Shown in pieces: positions 17,479 to 28,326 of a DNA stretch of 64,000 nucleotides (within the stretch, counting starts at the first letter, position 1; each line of letters opens with the position of its first letter). Below the pieces are notes generated by a model, which was given only the letters and a program-made list of their open reading frames with translations, did not search any database and had not been told where the DNA came from. Position numbers and translations under genes: made by a program. Source of the stretch: Nitrosomonas ureae (lineage in GTDB: Bacteria; Pseudomonadota; Gammaproteobacteria; Burkholderiales; Nitrosomonadaceae). The DNA is taken from the NCBI GenBank assembly GCA_945872825.1, contig CAMCBD010000003.1, forward strand, positions 1-64,000, written 5' to 3'.

Positions 17479-18321
17479 CTACCGTATGGCATTGAACACT
17501 TCTACTACTTGCAATTTAGCCACTGTCATCACCGACTCAATAATTTCAGCCGACAAACCAAGGTAACTCCATGTTTTGAGTGCACGCTCAGGTATTGTTT
17601 CTTCGTAATTTATTTTCTGATTAGTACAGGGCTGGATATAGTTAGCGATATTAATTGCTGCGCAAAGCGTGTTGGCGTCATACTCATATTCCGCATCCTG
17701 CATGGGATCGAATTGGTGCTCAACCATTTTCCAAATATTAGGAGGTAATTTCCATTGCTTCAGCAGCTCAGCACCTAATTGTGCGTGAGTAAAACCAAAA
17801 ATCTTACGTTCTGCATGGATTACAGCGTCCTCGCCTTGGTTCATGTAACTCAACACTTTTGCAGATTCTTCCGGGTACTGGCTGAAGAGTATTAATCTCC
17901 CAACACCATGCAACAATCCAGCGATAAAGAAACGTTCTCTACTATCAACACCCGAGGCGAGTAACCGCGCTGTTACACCGCAAGTGATGCTGTGATTCCA
18001 AAATGTATCCATGTCGACCAGATCGGATGAAATACCTTTAAATGTAGACGTCACTGATGTTGCTAAGACTAGATTACGCAGTTCTTTATGCCCAATTATG
18101 GAGATTGCTTTTAAAACAGTTTCTACTTTTCCAGAAAAACCAAAGTAAGTGCTGTTCGCGAATTTCAATAATTTTGCTGTTAATGCCGGATCACTTGAAA
18201 TCACCTGCTCCAGTTCAAAATTAGACGCTTCCCCTGAATCAATTAAATCGTTGATGCGAATCACAACATCCGGTAAGGAAAAAATTGAGCGAACATTCGT
18301 GGCTATCGTGCGAGGATCCAT
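17479..18321 (-). CDS. HDOD-domain protein
   Basis: About 280 residues from ATG 18321 (in-frame TTG 18336 is also possible; neither has a strong ribosome site). The HDOD domain fills most of the protein: LPDVVIRINDLIDSGEA, then ISSDPALTAKLLKFANSTYF, GFSGKVETVLKAISIIG and RFFIAGLLHGVGRLILF. The catalytic His-Asp pair of true HD phosphodiesterases is replaced (LLHGVGR), as expected for HDOD. Such proteins are non-enzymatic signalling scaffolds. The 272 bp to the next gene downstream holds no other gene I can see. Two HDOD proteins beside pilT-pilU suggest a shared signalling role. Confidence 0.85.
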   Translation of the reverse strand: MDPRTIATNVRSIFSLPDVVIRINDLIDSGEASNFELEQVISSDPALTAKLLKFANSTYFGFSGKVETVLKAISIIGHKELRNLVLATSVTSTFKGISSDLVDMDTFWNHSITCGVTARLLASGVDSRERFFIAGLLHGVGRLILFSQYPEESAKVLSYMNQGEDAVIHAERKIFGFTHAQLGAELLKQWKLPPNIWKMVEHQFDPMQDAEYEYDANTLCAAINIANYIQPCTNQKINYEETIPERALKTWSYLGLSAEIIESVMTVAKLQVVEVFNAIR

Positions 18322-18588
18322 TTGAGTCTCAGTCAAGAAAATATCAATTAGCGCTGGTCTTAATTTAATTGGATAGTGCGGTGGTTATATCTGATTTTGG
18401 CGATGGAATAACTATTTTCTAGCTTGTGCTCGGATTCCATCGGAACGAACGCTTCGCAAGCAAAACCAAAATGCTCATGCGAAGATTAAACCAATATGCG
18501 CAGTAATGCGTTGACGATTAAGCGGAGAAAACGGTCTGATTTCGTGTAGAAGCGTGGCGCGGTTCCGGCTGATTCCCCCGGATATAGG

Positions 18589-18840
<252 letters not shown>

Positions 18841-18855
18841 TTAATTCTCTCGATA

Positions 18856-19882
<1,027 letters not shown>

Positions 19883-19893
19883 GAGCCAAGCGT

Positions 19894-21198
19894 TTACTCA
19901 ATTGCTCCCACGACAACAGTGACCATGCCGTCCGGTTGGATTCGTCGCTGGAATGCTTGCCGGATTTGCTCGGTTGTTACTGCTTCAACAGCTACCAAAT
20001 AATCCGTTAAATAAGTCAGTGGTAAATTATAAAAGCCGATCATGGAAAGATAGCTCAATATTTTGCTATTACTATCTATTCGCAGCGGGAAACCACCGAT
20101 AATATTTTGTTTGGCAGCCAGCAATTCTTCTTCTGTTGGACCACTTGCAACAAAATCTTTAAGCACTTTCTGCGTTAATGCCAACGCCTCTTCTGACTGT
20201 TCCTTTTTTGTCTGCAAACCTATCTGAAAGGGCCCTTGTTCTTTATAGGGAGAAAAGAAGCTGTAAACGCTATAAGCCAAACCGCGTTGCTGACGAACTT
20301 CTTCCATCAGACGTGAAATGAACCCTCCACCGCCCAGTATATGATTCCCGACTAGTAGGGAAAAATAATCCGGATCACTTCGACGCAGACCCGGATAAGC
20401 CAATTGGATGTGACTTTGTGTTGCCGGGTGTGGAATTCTTTTTATTCCTGCGACGGGTATTGATACTGTCGGCATTTCAGTTTTCTGTCCACTGGAAGAT
20501 AGATTATCAGTTAATTGTTCCGCAATTGCTGCAGCTTCAAGCCGAGTCACATCGCCAATGATTGTTATTACTGCGTTCCCAGCTACATAATAAGAACGAT
20601 AGAAAGAAACCAAATCTTCCCGCTGCAACCTATTCAGTGTATCAATTTCTCCCTGCTCATTGAACCCGTACGGGTGACTGCTATAGAGCATTTTCATCAA
20701 TTCACGCTCACCAATGTAATCTGGCTTGGTGCTCGATTCTTTAATGCTCGAAACTATTCTTGCCTTCTCACGCAACAATATTTCCTGAGAGAATTCCGGA
20801 GACTGAATAATGCGTGCAAATACATCAAGTGCTTGCTTGCGCTCCCGCTCACTGCTCAAAGTACGCAAAGCTAATCCCGCACGATCGCGGTCGAAATTAT
20901 TTTTTAGTTGCGCGCCAACATCGGCCAACGCTGTGGCAATTTGGTCTTCAGATAGACCGCCCGCGCCAAGACTAAGCAAATGCTGTACCAGATTGGCGCA
21001 GCCTGATTTACTAGCTGTATCCATGGCACTACCCGCAGCAAACTCCACATTGATATCCAGCATGGGCAAATCGTGATTTTCAACAAAATAAACTCTTGCC
21101 CCGGAGGATGCCTGCCAGTACTGGATCGGCAGTGAAGCCAATACCCATTGAGAATAAAAACTGAACAACACGATACATATGATTCGCTTTATTTGCAC
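19894..21198 (-). CDS. M16-family peptidase-like protein lacking the zinc site
   Basis: 434 residues with a signal sequence (IICIVLFSFYSQWVLA). Both M16 halves are present, with HPYGFNEQGEIDTL and the C-terminal GGGFISRLMEEVRQQRGLAY. Where active members have HxxEH, this one has NLVQHLL, so zinc binding is lost. In many proteobacteria such a subunit is encoded next to an active M16 partner. Here the gene upstream is ppc, 43 bp away, so no partner is adjacent. It is probably a periplasmic non-catalytic subunit whose mate is elsewhere or lost. Confidence 0.88.
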   Translation of the reverse strand: MQIKRIICIVLFSFYSQWVLASLPIQYWQASSGARVYFVENHDLPMLDINVEFAAGSAMDTASKSGCANLVQHLLSLGAGGLSEDQIATALADVGAQLKNNFDRDRAGLALRTLSSERERKQALDVFARIIQSPEFSQEILLREKARIVSSIKESSTKPDYIGERELMKMLYSSHPYGFNEQGEIDTLNRLQREDLVSFYRSYYVAGNAVITIIGDVTRLEAAAIAEQLTDNLSSSGQKTEMPTVSIPVAGIKRIPHPATQSHIQLAYPGLRRSDPDYFSLLVGNHILGGGGFISRLMEEVRQQRGLAYSVYSFFSPYKEQGPFQIGLQTKKEQSEEALALTQKVLKDFVASGPTEEELLAAKQNIIGGFPLRIDSNSKILSYLSMIGFYNLPLTYLTDYLVAVEAVTTEQIRQAFQRRIQPDGMVTVVVGAIE

Positions 21199-21241
21199 GA
21201 AGCCTCCTACAGCTCAAGCATTTCAATAATAAGACTGCCTA

Positions 21242-24040
21242 TTAACCACTATTGCGCAACCCGGCGGTTACACCATTAATCGTAAGGTGGATGGAACGCC
21301 TAACTTCTTCACTATCTTCACCGGACCGGTAGCGGCGCAGCAGTTCCACCTGTAAATGGTTAAGCGGATCAATATAAGGGGTTCTGTTGCGAATACTCCG
21401 TGCTAACGTTGGATTGTCTTGCAGCAACTCAGTATGGCTGGTCACGGCAAACAACCATTTTTGACTTCTTGCCCACTCGTCTTTGATACGCCCAAAAATC
21501 TGCTCACGCAACGCCACATCTTCGACTAATTCCGCATAGCGGGATGCAATACCCATATCTGTCTTAGCCAGCACCATGTCCATATTCGACAATAATGTTT
21601 GCATAAAGGGCCATTCCCGATACATCTCCTGTAATAATGCCAATCCCTCCTGCCCACTCTGATTTTTAGAATTGACAAAAGCTTCTACTGCGTGACCAAA
21701 TCCGTACCATCCCGGCAGCATCATCCGACTCAAACTCCAGCTAAATACCCAAGGAATCGCACGCAAATCTTCAATCGCATCGGAATTCTTACGTGACGGC
21801 GGCCTGCTGCCAATATGCAGCCCCGCCATTTCGCGAATCGGCGTTGATTCCAGGAAGAATTGCTTAAATCCGGGTGTTTCATACACCAAGTCACGGTAAG
21901 CTGCAAAAGACACGGACGCCAATTTCTCCATAGCCGAATAATAACGATCCGAATTCGTGCCGATTGAATCATGACTCAGCAGCGTTGCTTCCATCGTCGC
22001 CGCCGCCAATGTTTCAAGGTTCCGTCTCCCAATTTCAGGTTCAGCATATTTACTGCTGATCACCTCGCCTTGCTCGGTTACGCGTATTTGACCATTAACA
22101 CTTCCTGGCGGCTGAGCCAGGATACTTTGATAACTCGGTCCGCCACCCCGGCCCACCGTACCGCCGCGGCCGTGAAATAAGCGTAACTCAACTTTGTGCT
22201 TGGCGAAAACCTTGGTGAGTTCAATTTCGGCTTTACAAATCTCCCAATTCGACGTGATAAAACCGCCATCCTTGTTGCTATCAGAGTAACCCAGCATAAC
22301 TTCTTGCACGTTGGCACGCGAACCCAGCAACTTACGATAATAGGGCAGTGAAAATAATTGATCCATAATAACGCTACAGCTACGCAAATCCGAGATTGTT
22401 TCAAATAGCGGGATAATATTGAGGTAAAGTTGCGGATTTTCACCGGTTTGCAACAGACCGACTTGCTGTAACAAGAATGCCACTTCCAGCACATTAATGA
22501 TATCGGTGGTCATCGAAATAATGTAATTCGACATCGCCATACGTCCAAAGCGGCGATGAATTTCGGCGGCGCATTGCAAAATACGCAGTTCGGATTGCGC
22601 CAGCTCGGAAAAATCAGCGTACGAAGTCAGTATCGAACGTGGTTGACTAATTTCTTTAAGCAGCCACTCGGTACGATCTTTTTCACTCAACTGCGCATAG
22701 CCTTTTCGCCCTGTGTTGCGCTCGAATAATTCGCTGACGACCTGCTCATGGATCTTGCTATGCTGGCGCATATCCAGCGGCGCTAAATGGAAACCAAACA
22801 CATCCACAGCACGGCTGAGATTACGTAATGCGCCACGTGCTATCCAAGATGATTTATGTTGTTTGAGCGAGTGGATGATGGCATTGAGGTCGTGCAAAAA
22901 TTCAGTACTACTGGCATAAGGCGCTCTGGTTTCGGCCGGCGTGTATTGCGTAACCTGATGACCTAATTGATGCGCGGTTGCAACCAAACGCGCAGCGATA
23001 CTGAGGAAAATCCGCCGGTACGGTTCGTCAGACCGGTTAGGAATATCCGGCGCGGTAGCAGCCAGTTGTTTAACTTCATCGCTGACTTGCACCAATTGCT
23101 CGGTCAGACTCATAGAACGGCCGATTTTCTGCACGGCATCAATATAAAAATCCAATGCCACTGACGATTGACGTTCTACCGCTCGCAACATGACATCATG
23201 CGTGACAAAAGGATTGCCATCACGGTCACCGCCAATCCAGCTACCGATGCGTAAGAACGATGTGACATAGGGGGCATCTTTACCTAAGCGGCGTTCGAGC
23301 AGGTCTTCTATTTTGGCATAGATGTATGGGATCTCTGTCAAAAAGGTGTAGCTGTAATACGCCAAGCCATTTTCAATTTCATCATACACAGACAAGCGGG
23401 TGGGACGTAACATGCGAGTCTGCCACAATATCTGAATGGTAGCGCGCAAGCCTTCCTCATTGTGGCGCAATTCATTGGGCGTGAGTTCAGTCCGCGCACG
23501 TTCTTTCAGCAAACGCTCAATGGTTAACTGACAATCCAGGATACTCCTTCGTTGGACTTCTGTTGGATGCGCTGTCAGAACCGGGGATATCATTGCTTTG
23601 TTAAAAAAATCCGCTAAGACTGTAATATCTTTTCTGCTTTCCAATACGCGTTCCAGTGCTAATGCCACACTTCCAGCCTGTGGCAGAGATCCCGCGCGAA
23701 GATGTGCGCGCCGACGCCGGTTGTGATGAACGTCCTCAGCAATATTGGAAAGTAATGAGAAATAACTGAATGCACGAACGACGGGCAATGAGTCTTTGTC
23801 ACTTAACTGGTTGAGTATTGCATCGAGCTCATCTCTCGCCTTTAGATCTTGGTCCCGATGAAAACGAATTGCAGTCTGGCGTATATTCTCGACCAGTTCA
23901 AAAGAGCTATCCCCATCCTGCTCACGTAACGTATCGCCTAGCATGCGTCCTAGGAAACGAATATCTTCCCGCAATGGCAAGTCTTTATCATTCACCGATT
24001 TATTGTTGGCGACACTATTCTCCGAATCAGTTGCGCTCAT
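21242..24040 (-). CDS. ppc: Phosphoenolpyruvate carboxylase
   Basis: 932 residues, full length. Active-site motifs: VLTAHPTEVQRRSILD (catalytic His), GYSDSNKDGG, FHGRGGTVGRGGGPS and QGEVISSKYA; the C-terminus ends TINGVTAGLRNSG as usual. Ppc fixes bicarbonate onto phosphoenolpyruvate to make oxaloacetate, feeding the citrate cycle. In autotrophs it is the main anaplerotic enzyme. It is divergent from hemC, with 122 bp between. Confidence 0.98.
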   Translation of the reverse strand: MSATDSENSVANNKSVNDKDLPLREDIRFLGRMLGDTLREQDGDSSFELVENIRQTAIRFHRDQDLKARDELDAILNQLSDKDSLPVVRAFSYFSLLSNIAEDVHHNRRRRAHLRAGSLPQAGSVALALERVLESRKDITVLADFFNKAMISPVLTAHPTEVQRRSILDCQLTIERLLKERARTELTPNELRHNEEGLRATIQILWQTRMLRPTRLSVYDEIENGLAYYSYTFLTEIPYIYAKIEDLLERRLGKDAPYVTSFLRIGSWIGGDRDGNPFVTHDVMLRAVERQSSVALDFYIDAVQKIGRSMSLTEQLVQVSDEVKQLAATAPDIPNRSDEPYRRIFLSIAARLVATAHQLGHQVTQYTPAETRAPYASSTEFLHDLNAIIHSLKQHKSSWIARGALRNLSRAVDVFGFHLAPLDMRQHSKIHEQVVSELFERNTGRKGYAQLSEKDRTEWLLKEISQPRSILTSYADFSELAQSELRILQCAAEIHRRFGRMAMSNYIISMTTDIINVLEVAFLLQQVGLLQTGENPQLYLNIIPLFETISDLRSCSVIMDQLFSLPYYRKLLGSRANVQEVMLGYSDSNKDGGFITSNWEICKAEIELTKVFAKHKVELRLFHGRGGTVGRGGGPSYQSILAQPPGSVNGQIRVTEQGEVISSKYAEPEIGRRNLETLAAATMEATLLSHDSIGTNSDRYYSAMEKLASVSFAAYRDLVYETPGFKQFFLESTPIREMAGLHIGSRPPSRKNSDAIEDLRAIPWVFSWSLSRMMLPGWYGFGHAVEAFVNSKNQSGQEGLALLQEMYREWPFMQTLLSNMDMVLAKTDMGIASRYAELVEDVALREQIFGRIKDEWARSQKWLFAVTSHTELLQDNPTLARSIRNRTPYIDPLNHLQVELLRRYRSGEDSEEVRRSIHLTINGVTAGLRNSG

Positions 24041-24152
24041 CGCATCACACGCTCACATAAAAAAGAATCCGACATACACTTGCGACAAGCCAAGTCAGTG
24101 TCGACCATGCTAAAATGACTATTATTAAGAATTTTTTGTAATTTTTTCATTT

Positions 24153-24162
24153 TATACTATTA
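24153..24162 (+). promoter_or_regulatory. Possible -10 element placing hemC start at the 5' end of the mRNA
   Basis: TATACT at 24153-24158 lies only four bases before ATG 24163. No Shine-Dalgarno-like sequence is seen in the 30 A/T-rich bases before the ATG. If this is the -10 box, the message would begin at or near the start codon. Another candidate, TATTAT at about 24119-24124, would give a short leader, so the call is weak. Confidence 0.3.
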
Positions 24163-25119
24163 ATGCCCAATTCACTTTTATCTCCCCAGAAAATCGTCAT
24201 TGCATCACGCGAAAGTCTACTTGCAATGTGGCAAGCTAAGTTTATTAAAAAATGTTTAGGCGAATTATACCCGCAAACTGAAATCAGCATACTCGGCATG
24301 ACAACGCTTGGCGATCAGATACTGGACCAGTCATTATCAAAAATAGGCGGGAAGGGTCTGTTCATTAAGGAACTGGAGCAAGCTTTAGAAGATGGAAGAG
24401 CTGATATTGCGGTGCATTCGATGAAAGATATGCCCATGAATGTGCCCGAGGGATTCAAACTTGCTGCCATCACTGAACGGGAAGATCCTCGCGATGCCTT
24501 TGTTTCCAATCAGTATGCAAATCTGGATGCGCTGCCAGAAGGCAGCATTGTTGGCACATCCAGCCTGCGGCGAGAAAGTCAATTGCGCGCACAATTTCCT
24601 CATCTTCAAGTACATCCATTGCGTGGCAATGTACAAACCCGGTTACGCAAACTCGATGAAGGGCAGTATGCTGCAATCATTCTTGCTGCGGCTGGCTTAA
24701 AGCGACTTGGATTATCCGATCGCATCACTGCACTACTGAATCCTGAACAAAGCTTACCTGCGGTAGGACAAGGTGCTTTGGGTATCGAATGCCGAGCCGA
24801 TCGTGCAGATTTAATTGAGCTCATGCAACCTTTGCATCATCAGGCAACTGCTTTTTGTGTGGAAGCAGAACGGGCTTTAAGTCGTGTATTGGGAGGTAGC
24901 TGTCAGGTGCCATTGGGAGCATTTGCAGAAATTATCAATGGTACACTCGAGTTACGTGGTTTCGTTGCACAACCTGATGGCAAACGCATCGTCAGCGGCG
25001 CATTAAATGGCAAGCCAGAAACCGGTATCGCTATGGGGCAACAGCTGGCTAAAAAACTAGTTACCGAAGGTGCTGATGAGATATTAGCAGCCTTGGTCCC
25101 AACAGATGGTTGGAAGTAG
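24163..25119 (+). CDS. hemC: Hydroxymethylbilane synthase (porphobilinogen deaminase)
   Basis: 318 residues. Cys247 in [12 protein letters not shown] carries the dipyrromethane cofactor. Substrate-site motifs: [35 protein letters not shown] and [11 protein letters not shown]. HemC joins four porphobilinogens into hydroxymethylbilane, the substrate of HemD, which follows. Ammonia oxidisers need much haem for their cytochromes. The start has no ribosome site. Confidence 0.97.
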   Translation: MPNSLLSPQKIVIASRESLLAMWQAKFIKKCLGELYPQTEISILGMTTLGDQILDQSLSKIGGKGLFIKELEQALEDGRADIAVHSMKDMPMNVPEGFKLAAITEREDPRDAFVSNQYANLDALPEGSIVGTSSLRRESQLRAQFPHLQVHPLRGNVQTRLRKLDEGQYAAIILAAAGLKRLGLSDRITALLNPEQSLPAVGQGALGIECRADRADLIELMQPLHHQATAFCVEAERALSRVLGGSCQVPLGAFAEIINGTLELRGFVAQPDGKRIVSGALNGKPETGIAMGQQLAKKLVTEGADEILAALVPTDGWK

Positions 25120-25121
25120 CG

Positions 25122-25919
25122 TTGCCTACCAACAAACAATTAGACGGCATTAATATTCTGGTTACTCGTCCAATACAGCAATCTGTTTTTCTTGCAGAAG
25201 GTATCCGTGCTATTGGCGGAAATCCAATTCTACTTCCAGTACTGGAAATAACTGATGTAACAGATTTAAATCCTTTGATAGATTTGATTGATCGCTTAGA
25301 TGAATTCGATTGGGCAATATTCGTTAGTCCCAATGCTGTCAACAAAGCCATGCGGTTGATCATCAAGCAACGTATATTGCCATTCCATTTGAGATTTGCC
25401 GCTGTCGGTAAAGGCAGTGCAGATGCTTTAAAGCATTATGGCATCAACGAAGTACTCGTTCCAATTGAGCATTCTGATAGTGAAGCATTGCTGCAACAGG
25501 AGCAACTGCAAAACATGGCTGGCAAACGAGTCGTTATTTTTCGTGGTAACGGCGGTAGAGAATTACTGGGAGACACACTTATACAGCGAGGGGCATCCCT
25601 CGAATACGCAGAATGTTATCAACGCAGGAAACCAGATGTTGATACAACGTCATTAATAACTGCTTGGTCGCAAGGCGAGATACACGCGGTGATTATCACG
25701 AGCAGCGAAGGATTACATAATTTATTTGACATAATAGGCAAGCTTGGCCAACAATTACTAAAATCGACCCCAGTTTTTACAGTTCATGAGCGTATTGCCC
25801 GGACAGCGAAAGAATTGGGGCTGGGAAAAATCGTAAAAGCGACATCTGCTGGAGATGAGGGTTTGCTGGAAAGCCTACAAGCATACTTTCAGGTAGCCGG
25901 GAAACAGTGCAATTTATAA
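25122..25919 (+). CDS. hemD: Uroporphyrinogen-III synthase
   Basis: About 265 residues. I prefer TTG 25122, with GGAAG five bases upstream, over TTG 25110, which overlaps hemC. HemD proteins are poorly conserved; visible matches are ILVTRPIQQSVFLAEGIRA, WAIFVSPNAVNKAM, AVGKGSADALKHYGI and IITSSEGLHNL. It closes and inverts ring D of hydroxymethylbilane to give uroporphyrinogen III. It follows hemC with almost no gap and precedes hemY. The usual hemX between hemD and hemY is not present as a gene. Confidence 0.93.
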   Translation: MPTNKQLDGINILVTRPIQQSVFLAEGIRAIGGNPILLPVLEITDVTDLNPLIDLIDRLDEFDWAIFVSPNAVNKAMRLIIKQRILPFHLRFAAVGKGSADALKHYGINEVLVPIEHSDSEALLQQEQLQNMAGKRVVIFRGNGGRELLGDTLIQRGASLEYAECYQRRKPDVDTTSLITAWSQGEIHAVIITSSEGLHNLFDIIGKLGQQLLKSTPVFTVHERIARTAKELGLGKIVKATSAGDEGLLESLQAYFQVAGKQCNL

Positions 25920-26040
25920 GAGAAGGCACTCGGAATGAGGCTAAAGCGTTTATAACATCACTTGTACTTATCATGGCTGGTGTTTATGTAATTTGTGGTT
26001 CACATTAACAATGATCGCTCTACTGCAATGAGGAGAAAAT

Positions 26041-27216
26041 ATGAAACTGATACTCTGGCTATTGGCACTGTTTGCTGCTGCTGTAGCTGTTACACTTGCT
26101 GCAAAAAACGTGACGGGGCGTGCTCTGTTGGAGATGCCGCCCTATCAAATAGAGCTATCACTTGATCACTTTATAATTGGGGTAATTGCAGCATTTTTTG
26201 TTTTCTACATTCTGGTTCGGATTATTCTGGGAGTATTAGGGTTCAGTCGACGGCATCGCCATAAAAAAGCAGACGATATGTTACTTTCTGGATTGAAAGC
26301 TTATTTTGAGGGCGATTTTGTTAAAGCGCAAAGAAATACAGCCATCGCATTGAAGTTAGCTGACTCATCAACGGCTCAAGCAATTTGCGCTGTCATTGCA
26401 GCTCGCTCAGCAAATAAGCTTGATGAAATCACAGCGCGAGACCAGTATCTGAACACGGCGCTCCAAAAAGCGCCCGATGAAAAGTCGTTATGCCTTGCCA
26501 CTAAAACTAAATTTCTACTGAATGATGGGCATTATGAAGAAGCGCTCAATACATTACGATCTCTGTACTCGGATGGCGGTTTACAATCGACTGTCGTTTT
26601 ACAATTGGAGCTGGAAGCGCAAAAACAAGCCGGAAATTGGGATGCAGTCATTGAGTTAACTGAAGTACTAGCGAAACGTCAGTCAGCCAATAAATCACTG
26701 GTAAAAGAATTAAAACACGATGCACAAATAGAAAATATTAGAAGCAAAGCTTCGGATTTACCGTCACTAAATCAGTACTGGCAGCATATATCGCCCATGG
26801 AGAAAATGGATAGTAAGCTTTCTGTTGCTGCCGTGCGCGCCTATATCTCACAAGGAAGCTGCACGATTGCAAATCGGATCATTGAACAGAATGTTCCCAT
26901 TACATGGGATAGCGAATTAATTGAACTCTATGGCGAATGTCTGGATTATCATGTTAACAGGCAGATTGAGTGTGCTGAAGTTTGGCTGAAGTCACAGCCT
27001 AATAACGCACAACTGTTATTGACACTCGGTAAACTCTGTACGCATTGTGAACTTTGGGGTAAAGCGCAAAATTATTTAGAAGCCAGCTTATCTGTTGAGC
27101 CTGGGCATAAAGCGCATTTTGCTTTAGCGCAACTGAATGAGAAATTAGGCAAACATGAATTAGCTATGAATCATTATAATAAGGGGCTTGAGTTAACACT
27201 CAAACAACTCAATTAA
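26041..27216 (+). CDS. hemY: HemY-like inner-membrane TPR protein
   Basis: 391 residues. Two membrane segments (about 1-20 and 43-66) frame a short periplasmic loop, as in the HemY N-terminal domain; MPPYQIELSLDHFIIG matches the family. The rest is a cytoplasmic TPR helical array. AGGAG sits eight bases before ATG 26041. This is the proteobacterial hemCDXY HemY, not the protoporphyrinogen oxidase of the same name. Its exact role in tetrapyrrole synthesis is not settled. The 121 bp before it hold only a 33-codon hydrophobic frame. Confidence 0.9.
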   Translation: MKLILWLLALFAAAVAVTLAAKNVTGRALLEMPPYQIELSLDHFIIGVIAAFFVFYILVRIILGVLGFSRRHRHKKADDMLLSGLKAYFEGDFVKAQRNTAIALKLADSSTAQAICAVIAARSANKLDEITARDQYLNTALQKAPDEKSLCLATKTKFLLNDGHYEEALNTLRSLYSDGGLQSTVVLQLELEAQKQAGNWDAVIELTEVLAKRQSANKSLVKELKHDAQIENIRSKASDLPSLNQYWQHISPMEKMDSKLSVAAVRAYISQGSCTIANRIIEQNVPITWDSELIELYGECLDYHVNRQIECAEVWLKSQPNNAQLLLTLGKLCTHCELWGKAQNYLEASLSVEPGHKAHFALAQLNEKLGKHELAMNHYNKGLELTLKQLN

Positions 27217-27221
27217 AGCGG

Positions 27222-28277
27222 CTAAGATTCTTGTACAACTTGGGAGTTGCTGGTTGAAGGTGTAAATACATCGGAGAAAAAGGCATCTTTTGGCAAATCG
27301 CGAAGAGTGGTAAAGTCTTGATAAGCAGCTCTTACCATAGCCGGAACGCCACAGGCATATACCTGATGTTTTTCCAAACTGTGAAAGTCATGCATGACTG
27401 CCTCATGTACCAAACCGACTCTCCCTTTCCAGTTGTCGGTTGGTAAGGGTTCAGACAGCACAGGAACAAAAGTGAAATTCTTGTGCTGTTGTTGCCACTT
27501 ATCTGTTAAATCTGCTAAATACAGATCAGCTTTTTTGCGAGCACCCCAGTAGAGTGTCATTTTTATTTTATTGTTTCGACCGTTCTCTTGATGAAAAATA
27601 TGTTCAAGAATACTCTTGATTGGTGCAAATCCTGTACCGCTCGCCAGAAAGATAATGGAAGTATTCTCGGGTATATCGCGTAAAAAGAATGATCCTAGAG
27701 GCCCTGTGAAGCGAAGCATATCTTTGGCTTTCATGTGCGTAAAAACATGTTCAGTAAATACACCTCCAGAATAGTTACGTGCATGTAATTGTAAAAAATC
27801 ATCATCATGCGGTGCATTTGCCAAAGAAAAACTCCGTCGCTTTCCATCTTTGAGCAAAATATCGATATATTGCCCTGCTAAAAACTGCAGCCGCTGATTA
27901 GTAGGAAGTTTTAGAGAAATAATCATCACATCAGGAGCGACAAGCTCAAGATTATGCACACGGCACGGTAATGTTTTAATTTCAATATTCTTAGTGGCGC
28001 CGATTTCATGACATTCAATAACCAGATCGGTCAGTGGAGAAGCGCAACAAAATAATGCTTTACCGGCTTGCTTCTCTTCTTCAGTTAATGTTTCTTCACT
28101 ATGGTGGCCATAGTCTACTTTGCCTTGTATGATTTTTCCTTTGCAAATCCCACAGGAGCCATTACGACAGCCATAAGGCAGCGAGAAACCTTCACGGAGG
28201 GCTGCTTCAAGAATAGTTTCTCCAGATTCTACTTTTAGAGCATGCTCGCTAGGTTTAATAATGATTTGATACGACAT
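27222..28277 (-). CDS. 2Fe-2S/FAD NAD(P)H reductase (CDP-6-deoxy-delta-3,4-glucoseen reductase-like)
   Basis: 351 residues. A plant-type 2Fe-2S domain comes first: Cys37, Cys42 and Cys45 in YGCRNGSCGICKG, and the fourth ligand in LFCCASP near 77-78. Then a ferredoxin-reductase module: RSFSLANAP for FAD and ASGTGFAPIKSILE for NAD(P)H, ending YACGVPAMVRAAY. These reductases pass electrons from NAD(P)H through FAD to the iron-sulphur centre. In betaproteobacteria this gene is widespread, often without any deoxysugar pathway, so the sugar-related name is probably inherited annotation. It is convergent with hemY, five bases away. Confidence 0.9.
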   Translation of the reverse strand: MSYQIIIKPSEHALKVESGETILEAALREGFSLPYGCRNGSCGICKGKIIQGKVDYGHHSEETLTEEEKQAGKALFCCASPLTDLVIECHEIGATKNIEIKTLPCRVHNLELVAPDVMIISLKLPTNQRLQFLAGQYIDILLKDGKRRSFSLANAPHDDDFLQLHARNYSGGVFTEHVFTHMKAKDMLRFTGPLGSFFLRDIPENTSIIFLASGTGFAPIKSILEHIFHQENGRNNKIKMTLYWGARKKADLYLADLTDKWQQQHKNFTFVPVLSEPLPTDNWKGRVGLVHEAVMHDFHSLEKHQVYACGVPAMVRAAYQDFTTLRDLPKDAFFSDVFTPSTSNSQVVQES

Positions 28278-28326
28278 TGAGTGGCAGACAAATAAAAAAT
28301 ATAATAATCAGAAACAAATAGCTAAT

